From Streptomyces sp. NBC_00775 (GTDB lineage Bacteria; Actinomycetota; Actinomycetes; Streptomycetales; Streptomycetaceae): a stretch of 64,000 nt of DNA. How positions within the stretch are numbered: the stretch's first letter is position 1; every line of letters begins with the position of its first letter. The position numbers and the translations under genes are program-made. This document shows, piece after piece, positions 50,476 to 58,107 of this stretch. Under the pieces are notes generated by a model, which was given only the letters and a program-made list of their open reading frames with translations, ran no database searches and was not told the DNA's origin. The stretch covers positions 1,550,001 to 1,614,000 of the forward strand of contig NZ_CP108938.1 of the NCBI RefSeq assembly GCF_036347135.1, read 5' to 3'.

Positions 50476-51447
50476 GTGAAAGTCGCAGTTCTCGGCGCCG
50501 GTGCGATCGGCGCCTACGTCGGCGCCGCGCTGCACCGCGCAGGCGCCGATGTGCACCTCGTCGCCCGTGGACCGCATCTGGCGGCCATGAGGCAGCACGG
50601 AGTAAGAGTCCTCAGCCCGCGCGGAGACTTCACCGCACGGGCCCACGCCACCGACGACCCGGCCGAGATCGGTCCGGTCGACTACGTGTTCCTGGGCCTC
50701 AAGGCCAACTCGTACGCGGCGTGCGGGCCGCTGATCGAGCCCTTGTTGCACGACACCACGGCGGTGATCGCCGCCCAGAACGGCATCCCCTGGTGGTACT
50801 TCCACCGGCACGGCGGCCCGCACGACGGCCACCGGATCGAGAGCGTGGACCCGGACGGCACGGTCAGTGCGGTGCTCGCGCCCGAACGTGCCATCGGGTG
50901 TGTCGTGTACGCCGCGACCGAGCTCGAAGGACCTGGAGTCGTACGTCATCTCGAAGGCACCCGGTTCTCCATCGGCGAACCCGACCGCTCCCGCTCCGCG
51001 CGCTGCCAGGCGTTCAGCGAGGCCATGCAGACGGGCGGTCTCAAATGCCCGGTCGAACAGGACCTGCGCAACGACATCTGGCTCAAACTGCTCGGCAACA
51101 TCTCCTTCAACCCGATCAGCGCGCTGGCCCGCGCCACGATGCGGCAGATGTGCCTGCACGGCGGCACCCGCAAGGTCATCGAGATCATGATGACCGAGAC
51201 GCTCGCCGTCGCCGAGGCCCTCGGCTGCGAGGTGGGCGTGTCCATCGAGCGGCGCCTTGCCGGTGCCGAGCGCGTCGGCGACCACCGCACCTCCACGCTC
51301 CAGGACCTGGAGCGCGGCAAGCCGCTCGAACTCGACGTGCTGCTCGCGGCCGTCGTGGAACTGGCGGAGATCACCGAGGTTCCGGTGCCGACGCTCCGTA
51401 CCGTCCATGCCATCTCGGATCTGCTCGCGCTGCGGACCGCGGCATGA
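50476..51447 (+). CDS. 2-dehydropantoate 2-reductase family (PanE/ApbA-like)
   Basis: 323-residue NADPH-dependent ketoacid reductase. Rossmann motif VKVAVLGAGAIGAYVGAALH; VFLGLKANSYAA; QNGIPWWYFHRHGG; C-terminal ELGKLxxN-type block DIWLKLLGNISFNPISALAR with the catalytic Lys. It may serve pantothenate (CoA) synthesis or reduce another 2-oxoacid. GTG 50476 with no clean SD (ACCGAACGGAGCGCC). The upstream gap has an imperfect inverted repeat around TGTAGACA (50408-50430). The stop overlaps the ATG of the formate dehydrogenase remnant (ATGA). Confidence 0.85.
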   Translation: MKVAVLGAGAIGAYVGAALHRAGADVHLVARGPHLAAMRQHGVRVLSPRGDFTARAHATDDPAEIGPVDYVFLGLKANSYAACGPLIEPLLHDTTAVIAAQNGIPWWYFHRHGGPHDGHRIESVDPDGTVSAVLAPERAIGCVVYAATELEGPGVVRHLEGTRFSIGEPDRSRSARCQAFSEAMQTGGLKCPVEQDLRNDIWLKLLGNISFNPISALARATMRQMCLHGGTRKVIEIMMTETLAVAEALGCEVGVSIERRLAGAERVGDHRTSTLQDLERGKPLELDVLLAAVVELAEITEVPVPTLRTVHAISDLLALRTAA

Positions 51448-51874
51448 GGACACCCGGCCCGGAGGGCCGCGCCCGGCTCACCCGTCCACTGGTACGGGAC
51501 TCGCACGACGAGCCCCTCCGGGCGGCCACCTGGGACGAGGCGCTGACCCGCGCCGCCGAAGGGCCGAGCCGGGCGCGTGGCGCCTTCGGGACGGTCGCGG
51601 GCACCCGCGCGACCACCGAAACGCACTACGCGGCGCGGAAGTTCGCACGTGTCGTGAGGGGCCCGGACCACGTGGACTCCCGCGACCGCACCCGCCACAC
51701 ACCGAGGGTCGCCGGTCTCCCGGCGGCCCTCGGCCCAGGGCGGGCTGCCGGCTCATCCGGCACGTGCAGGACAATGAGAGCGTGAAGGTCACCTCTCCGG
51801 ACGACCCGGTGACCCACGGCAACCTCCGCATCAAGGGCCGCTTCGGCCACCAGCACGGACAGAACCGGGACTGA
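51444..51874 (+). pseudogene. formate dehydrogenase alpha subunit remnant, permuted
   Basis: Two pieces of a molybdopterin formate dehydrogenase. Piece A (51444 to ~51735) reads RLTRPLVRDSHDEPL, ATWDEALTRAAEG, ETHYAARKFARVVRGPDHVD then SRDRTRHTPRVAGL, equal to the start of the molybdopterin domain up to the active-site motif (normally NRT-U/C-HAPSVAGL; here Arg replaces Cys/Sec). Piece B (~51740-51874, another frame) reads HVQDNESVKVTSP and THGNLRIKGRFGHQHGQNRD, the iron-sulfur domain end that normally comes just before piece A. So the pieces look swapped in order and the catalytic residues are lost. It lies 7 nt before intact fdhD. Not functional as read. Confidence 0.7.
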
Positions 51875-51881
51875 TCAGGAC

Positions 51882-52745
51882 ATGGGACGAGTCACGGAAC
51901 GACGCAAGGTGATCCGCATCCGGGACGGGGCCGTGAGCACCCGCCCGGACACGCTCGTCGCCGAGGAACCACTGGAGATCCGCCTCAACGGCAAACCGCT
52001 CGCGATCACCATGCGCACGCCGGGCGACGACTTCGCGCTCGCCGCGGGCTTCCTGGTCAGCGAGGGAGTGCTGGGCGAGGCAGACGAACTGCAGAACATC
52101 GTGTACTGCGCGGGCGCCACCGTCGACGGCTCCAACACGTACAACATCGTCGACGTACGGACGGCGCCCGGCGTCGTCATCCCCGACATCTCGCTCGAAC
52201 GCAATGTGTACACGACGTCCTCCTGCGGCCTGTGCGGCAAGGCGAGCCTGGACGCGGTCCGGACGACGGCCCGCTGGACGATCGACGACACGTTGGGCGA
52301 CACCACTCCCCCGGTCCGGCTGGAACCCGAGCTGCTCGCCGGCCTCCCCGACCGGCTGCGGGCGGCCCAGCGGGTCTTCGACCGGACCGGGGGCCTGCAC
52401 GCGGCCGCGCTGTTCACGGAAGAGGGCGAGCTGGTCGACATACGTGAGGACGTGGGCCGACACAACGCGGTGGACAAGCTGGTCGGCCGCGCCCTGCAGA
52501 ACGGCACGCTCCCGCTCTCCCGGACGGTCCTGCTGGTCTCGGGGCGGGCCTCCTTCGAGCTGGCGCAGAAGGCGGTCATGGCGGGCATCCCGGTGCTCGC
52601 GGCGGTCTCGGCCCCGTCGTCCCTGGCGGTCGACCTGGCGGCGGAGACAGGCCTGACCCTGGTCGGCTTCCTGCGCGGCGCCTCCATGAACGTGTACGCG
52701 GGTGAGCACCGCATAGCCCTGCGGGCCGCGGCCGCCCAGGGCTGA
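51882..52745 (+). CDS. fdhD: formate dehydrogenase accessory sulfurtransferase FdhD
   Basis: 287-residue FdhD. It receives sulfur from a cysteine desulfurase and passes it to the molybdenum cofactor of formate dehydrogenase. Features: LVAEEPLEIRLNGKPLAITM, TPGDDFALAAGFLVSEGV, the Cys pair in SSCGLCGKASLD, and VSGRASFELAQKAVMAGIPV. Length and motifs are intact. Start ATG 51882, only 7 nt after the remnant's last stop, so it was once the tail of that operon. If functional it must serve a formate dehydrogenase encoded elsewhere. Confidence 0.93.
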   Translation: MGRVTERRKVIRIRDGAVSTRPDTLVAEEPLEIRLNGKPLAITMRTPGDDFALAAGFLVSEGVLGEADELQNIVYCAGATVDGSNTYNIVDVRTAPGVVIPDISLERNVYTTSSCGLCGKASLDAVRTTARWTIDDTLGDTTPPVRLEPELLAGLPDRLRAAQRVFDRTGGLHAAALFTEEGELVDIREDVGRHNAVDKLVGRALQNGTLPLSRTVLLVSGRASFELAQKAVMAGIPVLAAVSAPSSLAVDLAAETGLTLVGFLRGASMNVYAGEHRIALRAAAAQG

Positions 52746-52751
52746 CCGACT

Positions 52752-52774
52752 CCCCCGCGTCACGGCGGCGGGGG
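52752..52774. terminator. terminator between fdhD and convergent hydrolase
   Basis: 7-bp stem CCCCCGC/GCGGGGG with 9-nt loop, directly after the fdhD stop. Convergent with the minus-strand hydrolase ending at 52841; other GC-rich partial hairpins fill the remainder. Confidence 0.5.
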
Positions 52775-52840
52775 CCCGAACGGCGGGGAGCGCCCCCTGC
52801 GCCGGACGGGCCCCGCTGTATTTTCAAAGGCTCGGTTCGC

Positions 52841-53383
52841 TCAGCGCACCCCGAAGTGCACCTGCGCCGCCGTCACCACCGTGCCCAGGCGCGGGAAGTC
52901 CAGGCGCACGGAGGCGTCGTGTTCGGCGGCGGTGAACGCGGCCATGGCGTCCTCGGCGAAGACGAGGTCGTATCCGAGGTCGCCGGCGGCGCGGGCGGTC
53001 GACTCGACGCCCAGGTTGGTGGCGATCCCCCCGAACACGAGCGTGGTGACGCCGTGTTCGCGCAGCCGCTCGTCGAGGCCGGTGCCCTGGAAACCGCCGA
53101 TGGTGCGCTTCACGATCTCGATGTCGCCCTCCGCCGCGAGCCCTGCGGCGAATCCGCTGCCGGACGGCTGCTCGGCGACTTTGGGCCGCTCGACCCGGAT
53201 GAGGACGACCAGCGCGCCCGCCTTCCGGAAGGCCACCGCCAACCCCTCGGCCGTGGAGAGGACTTCGGTGCCTTTACGGGGTTCCAGGGGCAGCGCGACG
53301 ATGCGGTCCATCAGGTCGACGAGTACGAGGGCCGTGCGCGCGGGGTCGAGGGCGGGCCGGGATTCGGCTTCGGGTGCGGTCAT
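52841..53383 (-). CDS. isochorismatase-family hydrolase, YecD-like
   Basis: 180-residue alpha/beta hydrolase of the isochorismatase-like/cysteine hydrolase superfamily: catalytic-type Asp in TALVLVDLMD, Lys in EIVKRTIGGFQGT, and the loop GGIATNLGVESTARAA. The position that holds the nucleophilic Cys in nicotinamidase-type members is Gly here, as in YecD/isochorismatase-type proteins, so a Cys mechanism is excluded. Cytoplasmic; substrate unknown. ATG 53383. It is separated by 20 nt from the MarR gene on the same strand, so both may be in one transcript. Confidence 0.86.
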   Translation of the reverse strand: MTAPEAESRPALDPARTALVLVDLMDRIVALPLEPRKGTEVLSTAEGLAVAFRKAGALVVLIRVERPKVAEQPSGSGFAAGLAAEGDIEIVKRTIGGFQGTGLDERLREHGVTTLVFGGIATNLGVESTARAAGDLGYDLVFAEDAMAAFTAAEHDASVRLDFPRLGTVVTAAQVHFGVR

Positions 53384-53402
53384 GACGGAACGTTAGCTCG
53401 CG

Positions 53403-53837
53403 TCAGCCGTCCGTACCGGAAATCCGGATCAACAAGCCCATGAACTGCTCACGTTCGGCGGCCGAGAGCGGGGCCAACAGGACGTCGTTCGCCTCACGGC
53501 CCGCCCTCTCGCAGCGCTTGAGCTTCCGGGCACCCTCCTCGGTGATCGACACCGCGTTCTTGCGGCGGTCCCCCGGGTCCGGTTCGCGGACGACCAGACC
53601 CGCGGCCTGAAGGTCGTTGAGGACGCCGACGAGATCCTTCGGGTCGAGCTGAATGCAGCGGCCCAGCTCGGCCTGGGCGACGGGACCGAGGTCGGAGACG
53701 GCGGAGAGGGCCACGTGGTGCCACATCTTCATGCCCTCGGCGGCCAGGGCCTCGGCGACAAGGGCGCGACCGCGGGCGGCGGCGCGGCCGAGGAGCCAGC
53801 TGGGGAGAGCGCGGATCGCGGACAGGGGGGCGGACAT
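53403..53837 (-). CDS. MarR-family transcriptional regulator
   Basis: 144-residue winged-helix regulator: HVALSAVSDLGPVAQAELGR, CIQLDPKDLVGVLNDLQAAG then LVVREPDPGDRRKNAVSITE (beta wing). Start ATG 53837; the frame extends to 53903 but the added residues come from the operator region. It is divergent from the quinone reductase gene at 53930, and the 92-nt gap holds two palindromes that should be its operators. Probably it represses both genes, relieved by a small phenolic or quinone-like ligand (inference). Confidence 0.88.
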   Translation of the reverse strand: MSAPLSAIRALPSWLLGRAAARGRALVAEALAAEGMKMWHHVALSAVSDLGPVAQAELGRCIQLDPKDLVGVLNDLQAAGLVVREPDPGDRRKNAVSITEEGARKLKRCERAGREANDVLLAPLSAAEREQFMGLLIRISGTDG

Positions 53838-53857
53838 GCCGCCAGGGTAGCGAATAA

Positions 53858-53906
53858 CCGTTGGACTTCCCAACGAATCTCCGGATACCGTTGGGACTCC
53901 CAACGG
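53858..53906. promoter_or_regulatory. paired MarR operators
   Basis: Perfect 19-bp palindrome CCGTTGGGACTCCCAACGG (53888-53906) and a near copy CCGTTGGACTTCCCAACGA (53858-53876). Their centres are 30 bp apart, about three helix turns, so two dimers could bind the same DNA face. They occupy the whole divergent promoter region between MarR and the quinone reductase. Confidence 0.75.
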
Positions 53907-53929
53907 TTTTCGACACCCCTGGAGGTGCG

Positions 53930-54847
53930 ATGCGTCGCGTCCGCTATGAGCACACCGGCGGCCCGCTGTTCCTGGAAGACGTCCCCGTGCCCACCGCCGG
54001 GCCCGGCGAACTGCTGGTCCGCGCCGAGGCGATCGGCGTGACCCTCCCCGTCGTACGCAAGGTGACCGAGGCGGCCGAGCCGATCCCGCTCGGCGGCGAG
54101 ATCGCCGGGGAGGTCGTCGCCGCGGGCGAGGGCGTCACCCGCTTCCGGGCGGGCGACCGTGTCACCGGGCTCTGCTTCGGGCACGGGTACGCCGACTACG
54201 CGCTCCTGCACGAGGCCATGGCCACGCCCATCCCCGGGAGCGCGAGCGCCGTCGACGCCGTCGCCCTCGTCCGCAGCGGGCTGGTCGCGCTCGGCGCCCT
54301 GGAAGCGGCGCGCCCCGTCCGCGGTGAGTCGGCGCTCGTCACGGCGGCGGCCTGCGGGGTAGGCCACCTCGCCGTCCAACTCGCCCGGCTGCGGGGCGCG
54401 TCGCGTGTCGTCGGCGCGGTGTCCGCCCCCGGGAAGGCGGAGTTCGTACGCGGACTCGGCGCCGACGAGGTGATCACGTACGACAGTGACGACTGGGGCA
54501 CCCCCGTCGACTACGTCCTCGACGCGGTCGGCGGCGACCTGCTCACCCCGGCCGTCGCCGCGCTGACGCCGGGCGGGAGGCTTGTCGCGTACAGCTCGGG
54601 CGGCGGGAGTGTGCGGGCGTACGACCTGCTGGTGGGCGCCAAGTCGGTGATCGGATTCCAGATGGCGCGGATCGCCCGCGGGGAGCCGGAGCTGTACGAG
54701 CGGTGGCGGCAGGAGCTGTGGCGGCTGTTCACGGACGGTGCGCTGAAGCCCGCCGTGCACGGGGAGTTCGCGCTGGAGGACGCCGCGAAGGCGCACGACG
54801 CGATCGAGTCGCGGGGCAACCTCGGCAAGGTGGTACTGAGCCCCTGA
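53930..54847 (+). CDS. zinc-binding dehydrogenase / NADPH:quinone reductase-like
   Basis: 305-residue medium-chain dehydrogenase/reductase of the quinone oxidoreductase type: GELLVRAEAIGVTLPVV, IPLGGEIAGEVVAAGEGVT, ALVTAAACGVGHLAVQLARL (NADPH-binding), YVLDAVGGDLL, LGKVVLSP end. It lacks the structural-zinc Cys cluster, as is usual for this subgroup. Start ATG 53930 with GGAGGTG directly upstream. It is divergent from MarR and shares its operators; likely induced to reduce quinones or other reactive compounds. Confidence 0.87.
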   Translation: MRRVRYEHTGGPLFLEDVPVPTAGPGELLVRAEAIGVTLPVVRKVTEAAEPIPLGGEIAGEVVAAGEGVTRFRAGDRVTGLCFGHGYADYALLHEAMATPIPGSASAVDAVALVRSGLVALGALEAARPVRGESALVTAAACGVGHLAVQLARLRGASRVVGAVSAPGKAEFVRGLGADEVITYDSDDWGTPVDYVLDAVGGDLLTPAVAALTPGGRLVAYSSGGGSVRAYDLLVGAKSVIGFQMARIARGEPELYERWRQELWRLFTDGALKPAVHGEFALEDAAKAHDAIESRGNLGKVVLSP

Positions 54848-55014
54848 CCAGGCAAGGCAGGAGCGGGTGATACGTCAGCCCCGGACATCCCGTCACCACC
54901 CGTCCGGTGTACGAGGCGTAGGGCACACAACCCCGCGGCGCCGGGCTCGTTACTCCTGGTGAGTTCCATCGGGCCACGTCCGCGCGGCCCGTCGTCCAGG
55001 TAGGAGGCAGTTAC

Positions 55015-55287
55015 TTGGATGCCGGCACCACCCTGCTCGGCTCGTTATTGGCCTGCGCGGGCGTGCTGGGCGCGGCCGTCGTGGCGTACTTGGGAAAGCG
55101 GGGCGAGAACGCCCTGAACGGTTTCTCCAGTCTCACCGACAAGCTGCAGTCCGAGCGCGACCGCCTTGAACGCCAGGTCGCGGAACGCGACTCGCGTATC
55201 ACCGAGTTGTCCTCGCTGCACGCGGCGGACCAGTCGGAGATCGCCCGGCTGCGCCTCGACATCCACCGTCTAGGAGGTGCACCGTGA
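55015..55287 (+). CDS. 90-aa membrane coiled-coil protein
   Basis: Small protein with one N-terminal hydrophobic helix ([20 protein letters not shown]) followed by a long charged coiled coil ([38 protein letters not shown]). Start TTG 55015 with AGGAGG eight bases upstream. Its stop overlaps the GTG of the collagen-like gene (GTGA). Such anchor/coiled-coil + collagen pairs also occur in actinophage genomes, so a phage origin is possible. Function unknown. Confidence 0.72.
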   Translation: MDAGTTLLGSLLACAGVLGAAVVAYLGKRGENALNGFSSLTDKLQSERDRLERQVAERDSRITELSSLHAADQSEIARLRLDIHRLGGAP

Positions 55288-56039
55288 ACGGGTTCCAGCG
55301 GCTGTTCGCCCTGCGCTGGCGCAGCGTCTTCCTCGTCTGCGTGCTGATCGCCCTCTCCGGCGTCGCGGTGATCCTGTGGGCGCGCATCGACGCCGGAGAC
55401 CGCAAGGCGGAGCAACTGCGCTCGGAGGCGGACCGGCGCGGCAAGGCGCTGTACACGCTGGCGCAGGACGTACGCGCGCTGCGCGCACAGGTGCGGGCCG
55501 GCGGCGGCACCCCCGCGGCCCCGGACCCCTCCGAGGCAGTGGACAACCTCGTCGACCGGGTGCGCGTGCCCGCCGGAGCGGCGGGAGAACCCGGGGCCAA
55601 GGGCGAGCGAGGCGCGGGCGGCAGGACGGGTGCCATCGGGGAGCGCGGACCGCGCGGTGTACCCGGTCCCGTCGGCCCCAGCGGCCCCACCGGTGTCTCC
55701 GGTTCGCCCGGTCCCTCGGGAGCACCGGGCACGGACGGCCTTCCCGGCCCGGTGGGACCGCCCGGAGCGCAGGGCATCCAGGGTGCGCCGGGCCCGCAGG
55801 GGGTGCCGGGATCATCGGGCACCTCGGGCACGAAGGGTGACAAGGGCGACCCCGGCCCCCCCGGCCCCCGGGGTGACCCCGGACCCGCCTGCCCGGACGG
55901 CTACACGCTCCAGGTGCCGGCGAACGACCCGGACGCCCTGGTGTGCCGCAAGGGCGGCGCGGGCGCGGCGCCCACTCCCCAGACCGCGGCCGTACTTCCG
56001 GTGCTGCCACCCCTGCGACGCCGACGGAATCTGGCGTGA
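55284..56039 (+). CDS. membrane-anchored collagen-like protein
   Basis: 251-residue protein: basic N-terminus and transmembrane helix ([20 protein letters not shown]), a coiled coil ([20 protein letters not shown]), then ~110 residues of Gly-X-Y repeats at about residues 98-205 ([39 protein letters not shown]), and a short C-terminal domain with two Cys ([20 protein letters not shown]). The collagen part should trimerise into a rigid stalk outside the membrane. GTG 55284 has AGGAGGTG upstream and overlaps the preceding stop. The tail function is unknown. Confidence 0.85.
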   Translation: MNGFQRLFALRWRSVFLVCVLIALSGVAVILWARIDAGDRKAEQLRSEADRRGKALYTLAQDVRALRAQVRAGGGTPAAPDPSEAVDNLVDRVRVPAGAAGEPGAKGERGAGGRTGAIGERGPRGVPGPVGPSGPTGVSGSPGPSGAPGTDGLPGPVGPPGAQGIQGAPGPQGVPGSSGTSGTKGDKGDPGPPGPRGDPGPACPDGYTLQVPANDPDALVCRKGGAGAAPTPQTAAVLPVLPPLRRRRNLA

Positions 56040-56163
56040 ACATGACCGGTGCACGCTCCTTGTGGGGCACCTGAGAGCCCAAGTAGCGTCTGTGACGCGA
56101 ACGTTGGACGTGGGATGTCCAGAGTATCCGGATTGCCCAGACGCATGAAGGGCAGGTCGCACC

Positions 56164-58107
56164 ATGCCGTCAAGTCTCCGCGCACGCCTGAGATCCACTC
56201 TCCACGCGCGTCTGAGATCCGCTCTCCGCGCATGCCTCAGGTCGACACACCGAGTACGCCTCAGAGCCGTCCTCACCGCCGCTCTCACCACCGCCACACT
56301 GCTCGCGCTGCCCAGCCCGGCAGGGGCCGAACAGGCGTCTGCGACAGGTGAGTTCGAGCAGCAGGTGCTCTTCAAGGCCTCGCAGGATCCGGGCTACGCC
56401 TGCTTCCGCATCCCCGCCGTCGTGAAGACGACCGAGGGCACACTGCTGGCGTTCGCCGAGGGCCGCGTCCTCAACTGCGGTGACGCGGCCGACATCGACA
56501 TCGTGGTCAAGCGCTCCACCGACGGCGGGCGCACCTGGGGCCCTCTCCAGGTCGTCAACGACGGCGGCGGCGACACGCACGGCAACCCCGCACCCATCGT
56601 GGACCGCGAGACAGGCCGCATCCTGCTGGCGGAGACCTACAACAAGGGCCGTACGGACAGCGCGAGTTGTTCCGTCCCCTGTAACCGCACCCCGCACCTT
56701 CAGTACAGCGACGACGACGGACTGACCTGGTCGCAGCCGCGTGACCTGAGCGACGAGATCCTCCCGGCGAACTGGAACTCCTGGTACGCCACCGGACCCG
56801 TGCACGGCATCCAGCTGACCCGGGGCAAACACGCGGGACGGCTCGTCTTCGGCGTCAACACCGAGACGTGGGACGGCAGTCGGGTCACGGCGAACAACGC
56901 CGCGCTGATCACCAGTGACGACGGCGGCGACCACTGGGGCATCGGCGCGACCGACTCGTGGCCCATCGCCGACGACGGCACCTTCCGGCAGAAGCCGTCC
57001 GAGATGACGCTCGCGGAACGCGCCGACGGATCCGTCCTCGTCAGCGGGCGGGAACAGGACGGCACCGACCTCGGCCATCGCACCCAGGCCGTCAGCCGCG
57101 ACGGCGGCGACAGCTTCACGGGCCCGTTCCGCGACCTCCCGGACCTCTACGCACCCCAGGTCCAGGGCTCGTCGCTGCGCCTCGGCGACCGGATACTGCT
57201 GGCCTGCCCCGGTGACCCGGACCGCCGCCGGACCATGATGATCCGCTCCTCGTACGACGGTGGACGGACCTGGGAGAGCGTGGACCGCGGCACGGTCGTC
57301 ACCACGGACTGGTCCGGCTACTCGGACATGGCCCGCGTCGACGGCGACACGGTGGGCCTGCTCTACGAGGGCGGCGCGGTCGACGCGCGCGACGAGATCC
57401 GCTTCGCCCGCTTCACCGAGGACTGGCTGACGCCACGCCGTGGCCCCGATCCGACCACGGCCGACCTCGCCCCGGGCACCCGACGGGCCGTGGTCCTCGG
57501 CGGCGCCCAGGAGACGGACGGCGTGTCCGGCGGCGCGCTCGCGTTCGACGGCACCGACGACGCCGTACGACTGCCGTATCAGGACCGGCTCCCGCTCGGG
57601 ACGAAGGACTTCACGGCGTCGCTGTGGTTCCGCTATACCGCCACCACCGGTGAGCAGCCGCTGCTGTGGATGGGCGGGATCGGGACGACGCAGCCGCAGG
57701 TGTGGCTGCGCGGCGAGCCCGCGTCCAACAGGATCACCGGGCTGATCACCACCAGGAACGGCGCGGCGGCGCCCACGTCGGCGTCCGTGCGGACCTCGGG
57801 CGCGTACAACGACGGCCAGTGGCATCATCTGGCGCTGCGGAGGGGCGGCGGGCAGCTGACGCTGTTCGTCGACGGGACGACGGTCAGTGCGGCCGACGTA
57901 CCCGGATCGGTCAGCCGGAACTCGCCGTTCGGGGTGCACATCGGCCAACGGCTCGACAGCCGGGCGTATTTCACTGGAGCAATCGATGAAGTACGGGTCT
58001 ATGACCGGGCGTTGAGCGACGAGGAGTTGTCCGCGGCGCCCTCCCGGAGTGTGACCCGGGACACCGTCCTGTGGCTCCCCATGGACCATGTGGGCGGAGG
58101 CCACTAA
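56164..58107 (+). CDS. secreted sialidase with LamG-like domain
   Basis: 647-residue exported exo-sialidase-like enzyme. The signal peptide has an unusually long basic n-region of 8-residue repeats (see repeat entry), then VLTAALTTATLLALPSPAGA. GH33 six-blade propeller: RIP region YACFRIPAVVKTTEGTLLAF, four or five Asp boxes (STDGGRTW; SDDDGLTW; TSDDGGDHW; SRDGGDSF; SYDGGRTW), and the catalytic acid/Arg region EMTLAERADGSVLVSGREQD. Residues ~460-640 form a LamG/concanavalin-like fold (FDGTDDAVRLPYQDRLPLGT; WHHLALRRGGGQLTLFVDGT; AIDEVRVYDRALSDEEL). It releases terminal sialic acids (or similar acids) from glycans outside the cell. Start ATG 56164; an inverted repeat GCGTC-TGT-GACGC lies upstream. 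Confidence 0.88.
   Translation: MPSSLRARLRSTLHARLRSALRACLRSTHRVRLRAVLTAALTTATLLALPSPAGAEQASATGEFEQQVLFKASQDPGYACFRIPAVVKTTEGTLLAFAEGRVLNCGDAADIDIVVKRSTDGGRTWGPLQVVNDGGGDTHGNPAPIVDRETGRILLAETYNKGRTDSASCSVPCNRTPHLQYSDDDGLTWSQPRDLSDEILPANWNSWYATGPVHGIQLTRGKHAGRLVFGVNTETWDGSRVTANNAALITSDDGGDHWGIGATDSWPIADDGTFRQKPSEMTLAERADGSVLVSGREQDGTDLGHRTQAVSRDGGDSFTGPFRDLPDLYAPQVQGSSLRLGDRILLACPGDPDRRRTMMIRSSYDGGRTWESVDRGTVVTTDWSGYSDMARVDGDTVGLLYEGGAVDARDEIRFARFTEDWLTPRRGPDPTTADLAPGTRRAVVLGGAQETDGVSGGALAFDGTDDAVRLPYQDRLPLGTKDFTASLWFRYTATTGEQPLLWMGGIGTTQPQVWLRGEPASNRITGLITTRNGAAAPTSASVRTSGAYNDGQWHHLALRRGGGQLTLFVDGTTVSAADVPGSVSRNSPFGVHIGQRLDSRAYFTGAIDEVRVYDRALSDEELSAAPSRSVTRDTVLWLPMDHVGGGH
56176..56271 (+). repeat. 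24-nt tandem repeat x4 in sialidase signal peptide
   Basis: Four in-frame 24-nt units starting at 56176, 56200, 56224 and 56248 encode LRARLRST, LHARLRSA, LRACLRST and HRVRLRAV. Units 1 and 2 are most alike; 3 and 4 have diverged. They enlarge the positive n-region of the export signal. Confidence 0.75.

Noticed and set aside
51444..51785. A possible intact small gene after panE
   Set aside because: Its sequence is a clear but broken piece of formate dehydrogenase, so it is listed as a pseudogene.
55560..55880. Short-period GC-rich repeats that might be a CRISPR or satellite
   Set aside because: They are in-frame Gly-X-Y codons of a collagen-like protein, without spacer/repeat structure.
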